A stretch of 64,000 nucleotides of DNA. Source: Phycicoccus sp. M110.8. GTDB lineage: Bacteria; Actinomycetota; Actinomycetes; Actinomycetales; Dermatophilaceae. The translations under genes were made by a program, and so were the position numbers. Below are positions 36,531 to 46,664 of this stretch, one piece after another; position 1 is the first letter of the stretch, and each line of letters begins with the position of its first letter. The stretch is taken from positions 372,001 through 436,000 of the forward strand of contig NZ_JAWDIC010000001.1 of assembly GCF_032464895.1 (NCBI RefSeq), given 5' to 3'. The notes beneath the pieces are model-generated. The model was not told the DNA's origin. It searched no databases and saw only the letters and a list, made by a program, of their open reading frames with translations.

Positions 36531-36572
36531 CGACAGAGGGCCCCAGCCGCGTGCGGCTGGGGCCCTCTGTCG
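36531..36572. terminator. bidirectional terminator hairpin
   Basis: Perfect 20-base arms (36531-36550 and 36553-36572) meet around GT, giving a very stable GC hairpin between the small membrane protein gene and ettA, which converge here. No T-tract, as is usual at this GC content. Confidence 0.85.
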
Positions 36573-36580
36573 TCGTGCGG

Positions 36581-38263
<1,683 letters not shown>

Positions 38264-38317
38264 GGGGGCAAGGCTATCTGCCGGCGCCCCCACGCCCGAA
38301 TCGGCGTCAGGCCCTCC

Positions 38318-38914
38318 TCACACGCCCGACAGCGCCGGTTCGCCGCCGTCGCGCGGCACCAGGCCGGTCGGCTCCACCGCCACCTCGTACTCGTCGGTCT
38401 CGGGGTCCCCGCCGTCGCGCCGCCGCGCCGCGAGGTCGCCGGGCTCGAAGTCGCCGAGGTCCTCCACCGGCGGCACCTCCTCCCCCTCGAGGGCCGCCAT
38501 GACGTCCTGCACCCCCGCGTCGGCCATCCGGTCGTGTTGGTCGAGCTGGGCCCGGGTGACCCGGTGCAGCGCGGTGGTCCCCCAGTTGAGGTCGTGGCCC
38601 ACGGTGTAGGCGTCGATCTCGACCGAGGTCGCGGGGGTGTTGTCCTGGCGCATCCACTGGTTGACCCGAAGCCGGCCGTGGACGACCACCGACTCACCCT
38701 TGTGGACCGAGTTCGCGACGTTCGCCCCGAGGGCCCGGAACGCCGTGACGTTGAAGAAGCTGGTGCCGGCGTCCTCGTAGCTGCCGGTCCGGGCGTTGAG
38801 GCGCCGCACCGTGGACGCCACCCGGAACGCCGCGAAGGGCACCCCGGTGCGGGTCGTGCGGGCCTCGGGGTCGGCGACCAGCCTGCCGGTCACCGTGATG
38901 TAGGACTCGTTCAT
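38318..38914 (-). CDS. ssb: single-stranded DNA-binding protein paralogue
   Basis: A 198-residue protein whose first about 110 residues are an SSB OB-fold: M-N-E-S-Y-I-T-V-T-G-R-L-V-A-D-P-E, F-F-N-V-T-A-F, K-G-E-S-V-V-V-H-G-R-L. The C-terminal half is acidic but lacks the D-D-D-I-P-F-type tip that recruits repair proteins; it ends P-A-L-S-G-V. It is therefore probably a second SSB rather than the replicative one next to rpsF. GAGGTGAGCGAG precedes the ATG. It lies 54 bases upstream of ettA on the same strand. Confidence 0.85.
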   Translation of the reverse strand: MNESYITVTGRLVADPEARTTRTGVPFAAFRVASTVRRLNARTGSYEDAGTSFFNVTAFRALGANVANSVHKGESVVVHGRLRVNQWMRQDNTPATSVEIDAYTVGHDLNWGTTALHRVTRAQLDQHDRMADAGVQDVMAALEGEEVPPVEDLGDFEPGDLAARRRDGGDPETDEYEVAVEPTGLVPRDGGEPALSGV

Positions 38915-39112
38915 CTCGCTCACCTCGTCATTCGTGTGCTGTGTGGTGCGACCACAGTGACGAGGCGGCGGGTACCCGACGAGGGCGTCCCGGCCGACCT
39001 GTGGACGACGAACCGCCCCGGGCGGCCCTGTGGACGGTCGCCGCCTTCGTCCCGGACGGGGTCCCGTCCAGGGGACGGCCCTGAGGCGCCCGCCTCTGGC
39101 ACACTCGCCCCC

Positions 39113-40072
39113 GTGACCTCGAGGCCCGCGAGCAGCACCGCGGTGCTGGTCTGCCAGGGCCGGGCCGTGGCCGACGGGCGCCTCGCGGCGGGCCGGTACA
39201 CCGACCCGGTCGCGCGAGAGCTGCTCGACCCGTCGGAGCGTGCCCTCGTCGACGACGTGCGGGAGGGGCGGCACCCGGACACCGGCGCGGCGCGGATGGC
39301 CTGGGAGCTCGTCCGCCAGACGGCGCTCGGCATGGTGCCCCGGACGGTCGCGATCGACCGGGCCGTGGCCGAGACGGTGGCCGGGGCGGTGGCCGAGATG
39401 GTGGCCGGGGCGGTGGGTGACGCTCCGGATGCGACCTCGGCAGGGGCCGCGGTCGAGGGCGGCACCGGGCAGGTGGTCATACTGGGGGCCGGGCTCGACG
39501 CCCGCGCCTGGCGGATGCCGGAGCTGGCCTCGTCGACCGTCTGGGAGGTGGACCACCCCGCGTCGCAGGAGGACATGCGCCGACGCGTGGGCGGTCGGCC
39601 GCCTGTCGCCGCACGCCTGGAGTGGGTCGCCGTCGACCTCGCCGACCAGCCCCTCGCCCCGGCCCTGGAGGCGGCCGGCTTCGACCGCCGGGAGCCGTCG
39701 ACGTGGGTGTGGGAGGGCGTCGTTCCCTACCTGACCCGCCAACAGGTCGAGCGGACGCTGCGCCAGGTCGGCGAGCTCGCAGCCCCGGGGAGCCGGCTCG
39801 TCGTCAACTACCAGGCACGGTCGTGGGTGACCGCCGTGCTGCGCCGGGTCATGCGTGGCGTCGGGCGGCTGCTGCGGCAGCAGGACCCCCTGCGCGCGGA
39901 GCCGTGGCGCTCGCACTGGTCGCCGGCCCAGATGGCGCAGGCGTTGGGGCAGCCCGGCTTTCGCGTCGTGACGGACGACGACCTGCTCACCCTCTCGGCC
40001 GGGATGGACCTGCCCGGCGCCAGCACCGTGTCGATGCGCAACGGCCGGGTTGCCGTGGCCACCCGCACCTGA
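39113..40072 (+). CDS. SAM-dependent methyltransferase, leucine carboxyl methyltransferase (PPM1/TIGR00027) family
   Basis: A 319-residue class I methyltransferase of the actinobacteria-expanded PPM1-like group. The SAM motif is V-I-L-G-A-G-L-D-A-R-A-W-R, followed by W-E-V-D-H-P and W-V-W-E-G-V-V-P-Y-L, all typical. The substrate is unknown; members may modify secondary metabolites. Within the N-terminal helix region a 24-base direct repeat (39365-39412) encodes two near-identical copies of an 8-residue unit. The GTG at 39113 is seven bases after CACACT. Confidence 0.88.
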   Translation: MTSRPASSTAVLVCQGRAVADGRLAAGRYTDPVARELLDPSERALVDDVREGRHPDTGAARMAWELVRQTALGMVPRTVAIDRAVAETVAGAVAEMVAGAVGDAPDATSAGAAVEGGTGQVVILGAGLDARAWRMPELASSTVWEVDHPASQEDMRRRVGGRPPVAARLEWVAVDLADQPLAPALEAAGFDRREPSTWVWEGVVPYLTRQQVERTLRQVGELAAPGSRLVVNYQARSWVTAVLRRVMRGVGRLLRQQDPLRAEPWRSHWSPAQMAQALGQPGFRVVTDDDLLTLSAGMDLPGASTVSMRNGRVAVATRT

Positions 40073-40081
40073 GATTCCCTC

Positions 40082-40103
40082 GCGTTGGCGCCGCGCGCCA
40101 CGC
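40082..40103. terminator. weak hairpin between convergent genes
   Basis: GCGTTGGCGC and GCGCCACGC pair with one bulged base between the methyltransferase and GTPase stops. No T-tract; a bidirectional terminator is the likely role. Confidence 0.35.
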
Positions 40104-40139
40104 GGCTCGGACCGCCACCCGGCCTGGCGCGCTTCCGGC

Positions 40140-41948
40140 TCAGACGGCGGCGAGCTCGAGCGCCTCGCGCGTCGTCTTGTGCCGGGCGAGCACCTCGCGC
40201 ACCGGCGCCATGATGCGCGACTCCGCCACCGCGGCCACGGCGTCGAGGAGCCGCCGCCGGATGCGCTCGGCCCGTCGGCGCGCCCCGACGACCGCGAACC
40301 AGCGAGCGGCCGCCGAGAGCCCGAGACCGAGGACGAGTCCTCCGACCAGCAGCAGAAGCGGCACGGGCACCGAGCCGACCCGCGGGGTGTCCACCGCCGG
40401 CAGGGCCAGCCACCCGAGGACGACGAGCACCGCCAGCCACAGGGCACCGATCACGGTGAGCAGGGCCAGCACCAGCTGGGCCAGGCCGCACACGCGCCAC
40501 CACAGCGGGGGTCGCATCTTCAGCGACGTGCCGACGACGGCCTGGTCGAGGGCGTCCGCGAGCTCCGGACCGGGAGGGGTCGCGGCGTCGGCGACGGCCT
40601 CGGCCCAGCGGTGCGGGAGCCCCTCGGCCGCGTCGGCACCCACGCGGCGCGTGGCGAGCTCGACGGCCGCGCGGGCGGCGGGGGTGGGCGGCGGCAGCGA
40701 GGAGCGGCCGAGGACCGTGCGCACGTCACCGGCCGTCACGGCCAGCTTCTCCTCGACCTCGTCGCGGGTGTTGAGGCGCAGCCGCTTCATCGGGTCGGGC
40801 CGCAGCGCGCGCACCCACCGGGTGAACGGCCAGCCCGTGCGCCCGTAGGCCTGGTGCCGGTAGTCGCGCTCGACGGCGTTGACGACCACCGGTATGCCGG
40901 CCGCCCGCGCCAGGGCGTCGACGAGCTCGTCGTCGACCTCCGCGGAGAGCTGCGGCTCGTTGACACCCAGGTCGGCACGCAGGGCCGCGGCGCTGGCGCG
41001 GATGTCCGCCGCCAGCCGGTGCTGCGCGGCGTTCTGGGCGGCGACTGCAGTCGCCAGGCGCATGCGCAGGGCCTCGACCCCCTCGCCGGTGCGCGCCGAG
41101 GTGGCGAGGACCTGCAGCTGGGCGATGCCGTCGTCGGCAGCGAGCCGGGACAGGTCCGAGCGCACCTGCCCGACGGCGTCGGGGGTGAGCCGGTCGGTCT
41201 GGTTGAGCACCGCCACGGTGACCGCGTCGTAGCTCGCCAGCACCTTGAGGTAGTCGTCGTGCAGCCGCGCGTCGGCGTACTTCTGCGGGTCGGTCACCCA
41301 GACGAAGACGTCGACCAGCTTGAGCACGCGCTCGGACTCCTCACGGTGCGCCAGCACCCGCGAGTCGAAGTCGGGGAGGTCCAGCAGGACCAGGCCGTCG
41401 AGCCGGCCCGGGCGCGCCTCGCGCCGGCGGCCCACGCGTCCGCGGACGAGGCCGACCGGCCCACGCCCGTCGCCGCGGCCCTCGCCCCCACGCGCCTCGC
41501 GCCGGCCGCGCCCGTCCGCCACGGCGTCCGCAGCCTCGAGGTCGCCGTCCAGCTCGGCCTCGTCATCGGGACCGACGCGGTGGCGCTGCTGCACCCCGAG
41601 CCAGTCCAGCAGCTCGCCGGCGTCCTCCTCGCCCCAGACGGCAGCGACGGGCCGCGAGGTCGTCGGGCGACGCGCGCCCACCATGGCGATGTCCTCGCCG
41701 ACGAGCTCGTTGAACAGGCTCGACTTGCCCGACCCGGTCGCACCGGCGAGGGCGACGACCGTGTGGCCACCGGCCTTGGACGTCCGCTCGGCCACCTTGG
41801 CGACCAGCGAACGTGCCTCGTCACTGCGCCCGGGGTCCAGCTGGCCGTTGCCGGCCGCCAGCGCCTGCTCGAGGGCTGCGGACTTCTGGGCCAGCTCCTT
41901 GGCCGTGATGCCCTTGACCCGCGCACCACCCATGATCAGGGGGCTCAT
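40140..41948 (-). CDS. membrane-associated GTPase, second of a tandem pair
   Basis: A 602-residue protein with a GTPase domain: P-loop G-A-T-G-S-G-K-S-S at about residue 70, switch Thr in R-P-T-T-S-R-P, D-L-P-D-F-D-S as G3 and L-N-Q-T-D-R-L as G4. Between P-loop and G3 lies an unusual Arg/Gly/Glu-rich insertion of about 60 residues. Near the C-terminus are two adjacent membrane helices (about 500-560), then a helical tail. Overlap with the preceding GTPase is ATGA. Tandem membrane GTPases resemble the DynA/DynB pair of Streptomyces, which stabilises division septa; that equivalence is inference. Confidence 0.85.
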   Translation of the reverse strand: MSPLIMGGARVKGITAKELAQKSAALEQALAAGNGQLDPGRSDEARSLVAKVAERTSKAGGHTVVALAGATGSGKSSLFNELVGEDIAMVGARRPTTSRPVAAVWGEEDAGELLDWLGVQQRHRVGPDDEAELDGDLEAADAVADGRGRREARGGEGRGDGRGPVGLVRGRVGRRREARPGRLDGLVLLDLPDFDSRVLAHREESERVLKLVDVFVWVTDPQKYADARLHDDYLKVLASYDAVTVAVLNQTDRLTPDAVGQVRSDLSRLAADDGIAQLQVLATSARTGEGVEALRMRLATAVAAQNAAQHRLAADIRASAAALRADLGVNEPQLSAEVDDELVDALARAAGIPVVVNAVERDYRHQAYGRTGWPFTRWVRALRPDPMKRLRLNTRDEVEEKLAVTAGDVRTVLGRSSLPPPTPAARAAVELATRRVGADAAEGLPHRWAEAVADAATPPGPELADALDQAVVGTSLKMRPPLWWRVCGLAQLVLALLTVIGALWLAVLVVLGWLALPAVDTPRVGSVPVPLLLLVGGLVLGLGLSAAARWFAVVGARRRAERIRRRLLDAVAAVAESRIMAPVREVLARHKTTREALELAAV

Positions 41949-43654
41949 CGCACCGCCTTCACCGCTGCCGCGGCATCTGCCAGGCGCCGGGCCTGGTCCG
42001 TCGTCACGTCCACGTCCCCCAGGACCGCGTCGTACCGTGCCTGCTCCACGGCATACAGGTCGCGCACGCGGGTGAGGAGGTTCTCCCGGGCCTTGCGCGC
42101 CATGTCGCGCACGGCCTGGTCGCCGAAGATCGCCTCGAGCACCTTCTGCGCCAGCACCGCGGTGCCCCCGGCGATGCCCACCTCGGCCCCGACGAGGCCA
42201 CCGGTGTGCGCGAAGGCGACGAGCATGAGGATCACGCCGACCCCGTTGAGGCCGTATGCCGCGATGCGCGCCGTGGTGCGCCGGTCCTTGCCCTCGCGGC
42301 GGACCAGGTCGAGGACGTCGCCCTGCCAGTCGCGCACGAGGCGCTCGACGCGCACGGCGAGGTCGGGCGACGGCTTGGCGAGGTCGTCCTCCGACCGCTC
42401 GAGCAGCGCGTCGCCGCCGGCCAGGCCACGCCAGGAGCGGGCGGCCACGAGCGGGGCGCCCTGGCCCTGCGCGAGAACGAGCGCGGCGACGCCGGTCTGG
42501 AGTGCCTCGCCGAGGTTCCCCGACGGCGCAGGGGCGCCCTTGAGCGCAGCCGTGATCCGGTCGCGCACCTTGGATACGGTCGACTCGACCTGCTTGAAGA
42601 ACTCGCCCGTGCCGACGTACTCCTGCCAGCGGGCGAGGACCTCGCCGCGCAGCAGCGTGCCGTCGGTCATGCCCTGCTCGACGTTCTGCAGGGCGGCGGC
42701 GTAGGCGTCCTGGGCGGCGCGCTCGAGCCTCGCCAGCGCCTCGGCCTGGTGCTCGGAGGCGGTGACCAGCAGCGCGGCCCGGTCGTCGAGCGAGGCCAGT
42801 GCGCCCTCGAGCGTCTGGCGGACGATGACCCCGCGGGCCCGCGAGTCGCTCGCGAGCGCGGTGAGCCAGGACCGCAGCCGGGCGACGTCGCCCTCCGGCA
42901 GGCGTCCCTGCGGGCCCAGGGTGGCCTCGGGGATGCCGAAGATCGGCGCCGTGGACAGGCCCTGCTCCCGCAGCATGTGCGCGAGGTGGCTGCGGATGTC
43001 GGACATGGCCTCCGGCGGCACCCGGTCGAGGACGATCGCGACGGCGGTCCCCCGGTCGGAGGCCTGGCGCAGGAGCTCCCACGGCACCGCGTCGGCATAC
43101 CGCGCCGCGGTCGTGACGAACAGCCAGAGGTCCGCTGCCGAGAGGAGCTGTCCGGCCAGGGCGCGGTTGGCGCTGACGACGGAGTCGATGTCCGGGGCGT
43201 CCAGCAGGGCCATGCCGGGGGGCAGCGAGCGCGAGGCGACCAGCCGCAGCGTGGTGGTGTCGCCGGCACCCGGGGCAGCGCCCGTCGTCCGGCTCAGGCC
43301 GGGCAGCACCCGGTCGTCGAGGAACCACTTCTCGTCGTCGGGGTGGTGCACCAAGACCGGCACGGTGGTCGTGGGGCGCAGGACGCCCGAGGCCGACACC
43401 TCGGCATCCACGACCGAGTTCACGAGGGTCGACTTGCCGGCACCCGTCGACCCGCCGACGACGGCCAGCAGCGGCGCGTCGAGCGAGCGCAGGCGGGGCA
43501 GCACGTAGTCGTCGAGCTGGCTGAGCAGCGCGGCGCGCGTGGCGCGGGCGGTCGCGACATCGGGGACGTCGAGGGGCAGCGCCGCAGCGGACACCTGCTC
43601 ACGCAGGGTCGAGACGGCGCCCACCATGACTGTGGCGTCGTCGGGGGAAAGCAC
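41945..43654 (-). CDS. dynamin-like GTPase, first of a tandem pair
   Basis: A 569-residue protein with P-loop G-G-S-T-G-A-G-K-S-T at about residue 65, switch R-P-T-T-T-V-P, G3 D-A-P-D-I-D-S and a probable G4 in V-L-D-R-V. A long helical region follows, and about residues 465-520 hold two hydrophobic segments (N-G-V-G-V-I-L-M-L-V-A-F and a Gly-rich one). GTP-driven membrane binding or remodelling is the likely role. TAGGCT is seven bases before the GTG at 43654, so transcription probably starts there. Confidence 0.85.
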   Translation of the reverse strand: MLSPDDATVMVGAVSTLREQVSAAALPLDVPDVATARATRAALLSQLDDYVLPRLRSLDAPLLAVVGGSTGAGKSTLVNSVVDAEVSASGVLRPTTTVPVLVHHPDDEKWFLDDRVLPGLSRTTGAAPGAGDTTTLRLVASRSLPPGMALLDAPDIDSVVSANRALAGQLLSAADLWLFVTTAARYADAVPWELLRQASDRGTAVAIVLDRVPPEAMSDIRSHLAHMLREQGLSTAPIFGIPEATLGPQGRLPEGDVARLRSWLTALASDSRARGVIVRQTLEGALASLDDRAALLVTASEHQAEALARLERAAQDAYAAALQNVEQGMTDGTLLRGEVLARWQEYVGTGEFFKQVESTVSKVRDRITAALKGAPAPSGNLGEALQTGVAALVLAQGQGAPLVAARSWRGLAGGDALLERSEDDLAKPSPDLAVRVERLVRDWQGDVLDLVRREGKDRRTTARIAAYGLNGVGVILMLVAFAHTGGLVGAEVGIAGGTAVLAQKVLEAIFGDQAVRDMARKARENLLTRVRDLYAVEQARYDAVLGDVDVTTDQARRLADAAAAVKAVR

Positions 43655-43815
43655 GTGCCCGAGCCTAACGAACCCGTACGCATGTGCCCGCCGCGACAGA
43701 CCACGGCGACGCACGGGTTTGGTCACAACTTCGTCCGAACGGAGGAGGGTGGGCGCACCGGAGCGCGTCCGCAGGGCGCCCCCGCGCCCGGGCGCGTCCC
43801 GGCGTCCGGCCACCG

Positions 43816-44643
43816 TCAGGAGCGGCGCAGCCAGTCGTCGTAGCCGCTGGCGCTCGAGCCGTCCCCGCCCTCGACGGGGGTGAGCCGCTCGACCGGGGCG
43901 ATCTCCTCGACGCCGTCGAGCACGATGGCGTCGTCGACCCCGCCACCGGGCACCGGCGACCTGCGGCCGGCCCGGCGGCGCCGCGGGCCCCGGGCACCGT
44001 CGGACGCAGCGGCCGGCTCGGCGTCCCGGCCGTCCCGCCCGGCCCCGAGCACCTCGTCCACCGCGTCCGCCTCGTCCTCCTCGAACTCTGCCGGCAGCCG
44101 CACCCACCACAGCGCCGCGACGACCAGGACGGCCGCCGTCGCGACGCTCGGGCCGAGGCCCACGAGCCCGAGCTCGACCGGACCCGGACCCGTCCACACC
44201 GTCACGGTCCCCGGGTCGGGCGCCGTCTCGAACGGGTTCCTCGTGAACATCGACACCACGCTCGCCACGACGCCCACGAGCGCCACGAGGAGCTGCGCGG
44301 CCCCGAGCGCCAGCAGCTCCCAGCGCAGGAGCCTCGCGTGCGACACGGGCCGGGCACGGTGCAGCACCGCCACGCCCCCGAGCACGACGAGGGCAGTGAA
44401 GAGCGCGGACAGCACCACCGGGCGGTAGACGCTCGTCTGCGCGAACGCCGTCACGTGCTGCAGGAACGTCAGGTGCAGCACCGTGCCGTCCGGGCCGGTC
44501 GGGCCGAAGGCGACGACCTGCCGCCACGCCGTGACGGCGTCGAGCACCTGCCCGAGGACGAGCAGGGCGGCCGCCGCCTCGAGGACGCGCACGGTGACGA
44601 ACCACGTGCGGGCGGGTGTCCAGTCCGGGCGCCACGACGGCAT
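43816..44643 (-). CDS. hypothetical four-helix membrane protein with disordered tail
   Basis: A 275-residue protein. Four hydrophobic segments (about residues 15-40, 65-95, 105-130 and 160-185) are followed by a hydrophilic tail rich in Asp/Glu, Arg and Gly that ends D-D-W-L-R-R-S. GGGGGAG before the ATG at 44643 supports the start. It lies upstream of the GTPase pair on the same strand, 161 bases away, and could be functionally linked, but I recognise no family. Confidence 0.75.
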   Translation of the reverse strand: MPSWRPDWTPARTWFVTVRVLEAAAALLVLGQVLDAVTAWRQVVAFGPTGPDGTVLHLTFLQHVTAFAQTSVYRPVVLSALFTALVVLGGVAVLHRARPVSHARLLRWELLALGAAQLLVALVGVVASVVSMFTRNPFETAPDPGTVTVWTGPGPVELGLVGLGPSVATAAVLVVAALWWVRLPAEFEEDEADAVDEVLGAGRDGRDAEPAAASDGARGPRRRRAGRRSPVPGGGVDDAIVLDGVEEIAPVERLTPVEGGDGSSASGYDDWLRRS

Positions 44644-44717
44644 ACGAGCTCCCCCTTCGTCGCGACCCAATCTAGTTGGCCGCCGCGCCCGCACAACGTC
44701 CCCGACACAATGGGGTG

Positions 44718-45287
44718 GTGCGGATGTTCGCGGCGCTGGTGCCGCCGGCCGAGGCGGTCGAGGACCTCGACGCCTTCCTCGAGCCGCGGCGCGACGTAGG
44801 CGGCCAGCTGCGCTGGACCGACCCGGACCAGTGGCACGTCACGCTCGCGTTCATGGCGGACGTGCCCGAGCGCGCACTGGACCGCCTCGTGGAGGAGCTG
44901 CACGAGGCGGCGACGGGGCGGCCGGCACTGTCCCTGCGGATCCGCGGCGCGGGCGCCTTCCCCGAGGTGTACGACGCGCGAGTCCTGTGGGCGGGCGTCG
45001 ACGGCGCGACCGACGCCTTGGTCGCCCTGGCCCGCGGCGTGCGCCGGGCGGCGGCGCGCGCGGGCGCGTCGCCGCAGGGCGGACCGTTCCACCCGCACGT
45101 GACGGTGGCCAGGTCGCGGCGACCGTTCGAGTCGACGCGGTGGCTGCGGGTCCTCGACGCGTATGCCGGGCCGGCGTGGACGGCTGCCGAGGTCACCCTC
45201 TTCGCGTCGCACCTCGGCGAAGGGCGCGGGCACCGCCCCCGTCACGAGCCCGTGGCCGTCGTGCCCCTCGGGGACCAGGACCGGTAG
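44718..45287 (+). CDS. thpR: RNA 2',3'-cyclic phosphodiesterase
   Basis: A 189-residue two-H phosphoesterase (LigT/ThpR). The two catalytic HxT motifs are W-H-V-T-L-A-F and H-P-H-V-T-V-A-R, separated by the usual about 85 residues, and the N-terminus V-R-M-F-A-A-L-V-P-P is typical. It opens 2',3'-cyclic ends of RNA, for example in tRNA repair. CACAAT ends six bases before the GTG at 44718, a leaderless-type -10; this fixes the start over upstream alternatives. It is divergent from the membrane protein gene at 44643. Confidence 0.92.
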   Translation: MRMFAALVPPAEAVEDLDAFLEPRRDVGGQLRWTDPDQWHVTLAFMADVPERALDRLVEELHEAATGRPALSLRIRGAGAFPEVYDARVLWAGVDGATDALVALARGVRRAAARAGASPQGGPFHPHVTVARSRRPFESTRWLRVLDAYAGPAWTAAEVTLFASHLGEGRGHRPRHEPVAVVPLGDQDR

Positions 45288-45397
45288 GCCTCGCGGCCGG
45301 TGGGGCGCCAGCCCGTGCGTTGGCGTGCGTTTGAGCCGATACGTAGGCCGGCATACGCATTTCGGGCGATCCGCTCACGGCTGCGCGGTGCCACGGT

Positions 45398-45426
45398 GGG
45401 GCATCGCCCCGCCGAAGGGACGGGGC
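45398..45426 (+). promoter_or_regulatory. alternative hairpins in the leader of a secreted-protein gene
   Basis: GGGGC-ATC-GCCCC (45398-45410) and GCCCCG-N9-CGGGGC (45406-45426) share the central GCCCC and cannot form together. They lie 24-52 bases before the start at 45450, so a switch between them could affect access to the ribosome site. I do not recognise a known riboswitch. Confidence 0.4.
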
Positions 45427-45449
45427 CGTCTGGAAGCGAGAGAACCTCC

Positions 45450-46337
45450 ATGCGCAGACTTCTCACGGGTGCCGCCGTCGTGCCACTCGCCATGATCGCC
45501 TTGGCGCCGAGCACGTTCGCCGCACCGCAGGGCGGACAGGTCTCCGGCGCCATCTTCACCACCGACGTCACCGGTGCACCGGTCAACCTCAACCACTACG
45601 CGGCAAAGCAGGACGTCTACCTCAACGGCGGCCCGGGCATCAACGCCCCCATCGGCGCCGCCGGGCTCCCCGCGGGCACGTACACGTTCCAGGTCACCGG
45701 CCCCAAGCCGACCCAGCTGCTCAGCTCGGACGCGCTCGCCTGCCGCCAGTTCACGGTGGACGGCTCCGGCGTGATCCAGAGCGTCACCGCCTCGGGCGCG
45801 TGCGCCCACGCCACCGGCACGAGCGCCGACGACCCCGGGATCACGGTCCAGCTGTACCCGTACGCCGACACCCCGAACCCCGGAGGCGTCTACAAGGCCT
45901 GGGTGACGCCGACCTCGCGGCTCGACTGCAACCGCTTCGCCAAGTACGGCTGCTTCAACCCGCGCTACAGCAAGACCGACAACTTCAAGGTCCTCGAGAA
46001 CGCGATCGTGGAGATCGACACCCGGTTCTGGAAGAACGGCAACGCCCTGCTGGGCATGGCCGCCGGCTGGACCGACACCGTCGGCGCGTCGAACGTCAAG
46101 TACTCCGAGTACAACCCGGCGATCCTCGCCTACAACGAGGCGCACGTGGAGGCGGCCGAGGAGGGCACGCACACCATCACCGTCTCCGACCAGGCGGGCT
46201 GCACGATCGACTACGTGACCGGTCCCAACGGTGAGCGGTACCGCAACGGCAGCGGCAGCTACTCGGTCTCGGTGACCGTCGCGCCGTGGAACGCCGGCGA
46301 CGACATCACGTACCGCGTGGAGGTCTACTGCAAGTAG
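45450..46337 (+). CDS. secreted Cys-containing protein of unknown function
   Basis: A 295-residue protein with a Sec signal peptide: M-R-R-L-L, a hydrophobic core and likely cleavage after T-F-A (about residue 24). The mature part is rich in Gly, Thr and Tyr and has about seven Cys (L-A-C, G-A-C, L-D-C, Y-G-C, A-G-C, Y-C-K), suggesting disulphides outside the cell. It looks beta-rich, with a C-terminal Y-S-V-S-V-T-V-A-P strand region. No family is recognised. The ATG at 45450 follows GAGAGAACC. A strong terminator follows, so it is monocistronic. Confidence 0.82.
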   Translation: MRRLLTGAAVVPLAMIALAPSTFAAPQGGQVSGAIFTTDVTGAPVNLNHYAAKQDVYLNGGPGINAPIGAAGLPAGTYTFQVTGPKPTQLLSSDALACRQFTVDGSGVIQSVTASGACAHATGTSADDPGITVQLYPYADTPNPGGVYKAWVTPTSRLDCNRFAKYGCFNPRYSKTDNFKVLENAIVEIDTRFWKNGNALLGMAAGWTDTVGASNVKYSEYNPAILAYNEAHVEAAEEGTHTITVSDQAGCTIDYVTGPNGERYRNGSGSYSVSVTVAPWNAGDDITYRVEVYCK

Positions 46338-46380
46338 GCGTCCCAGCACGTAGGCGTCGACGGCGCCAGGGACGAATCGG

Positions 46381-46412
46381 GCCCGGGGTCGGCAGGTGTG
46401 CCGACCCCGGGC
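46381..46412 (+). terminator. terminator of the secreted-protein gene
   Basis: Perfect 14-base arms (46381-46394, 46399-46412) with loop GGTG, 44 bases after the stop codon. Confidence 0.8.
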
Positions 46413-46490
46413 TCGCGCCGTCCAGCGCCCTCCTGCCCCAGGTCACACGGTCAGCCGGTCGCGGGCCATCTGGTCGGGCGGACGCAGCGC

Positions 46491-46549
46491 CCCCGGCAGG
46501 AGCCGCCGGTCTCACTGGCGTTCGACCGGCTCCCGTCGTCCTGCCGGGG
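46491..46549. repeat. hairpin built from copies of the tRNA-Arg 3' end
   Basis: CCCCGGCAGGA (46491-46501) and TCCTGCCGGGG (46539-46549) are inverted copies of the same 11 bases found in the adjacent tRNA-Arg 3' end; a 15-base stretch at 46487-46501 repeats the tRNA segment at 46576-46590 exactly. An inner dyad (CCGGTC/GACCGG) lies between. Downstream of the tRNA on its strand, it may act as a terminator. Confidence 0.6.
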
Positions 46550-46573
46550 TCGCCGACCTCACTTCGTTCGGTC

Positions 46574-46650
<77 letters not shown>

Positions 46651-46664
46651 TGGGCCCGCACAGT

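Noticed and set aside
45288-45449. Known riboswitch (c-di-GMP or c-di-AMP class) before the secreted protein
   Set aside because: None of the conserved core elements of those classes could be matched; only alternative hairpins remain.
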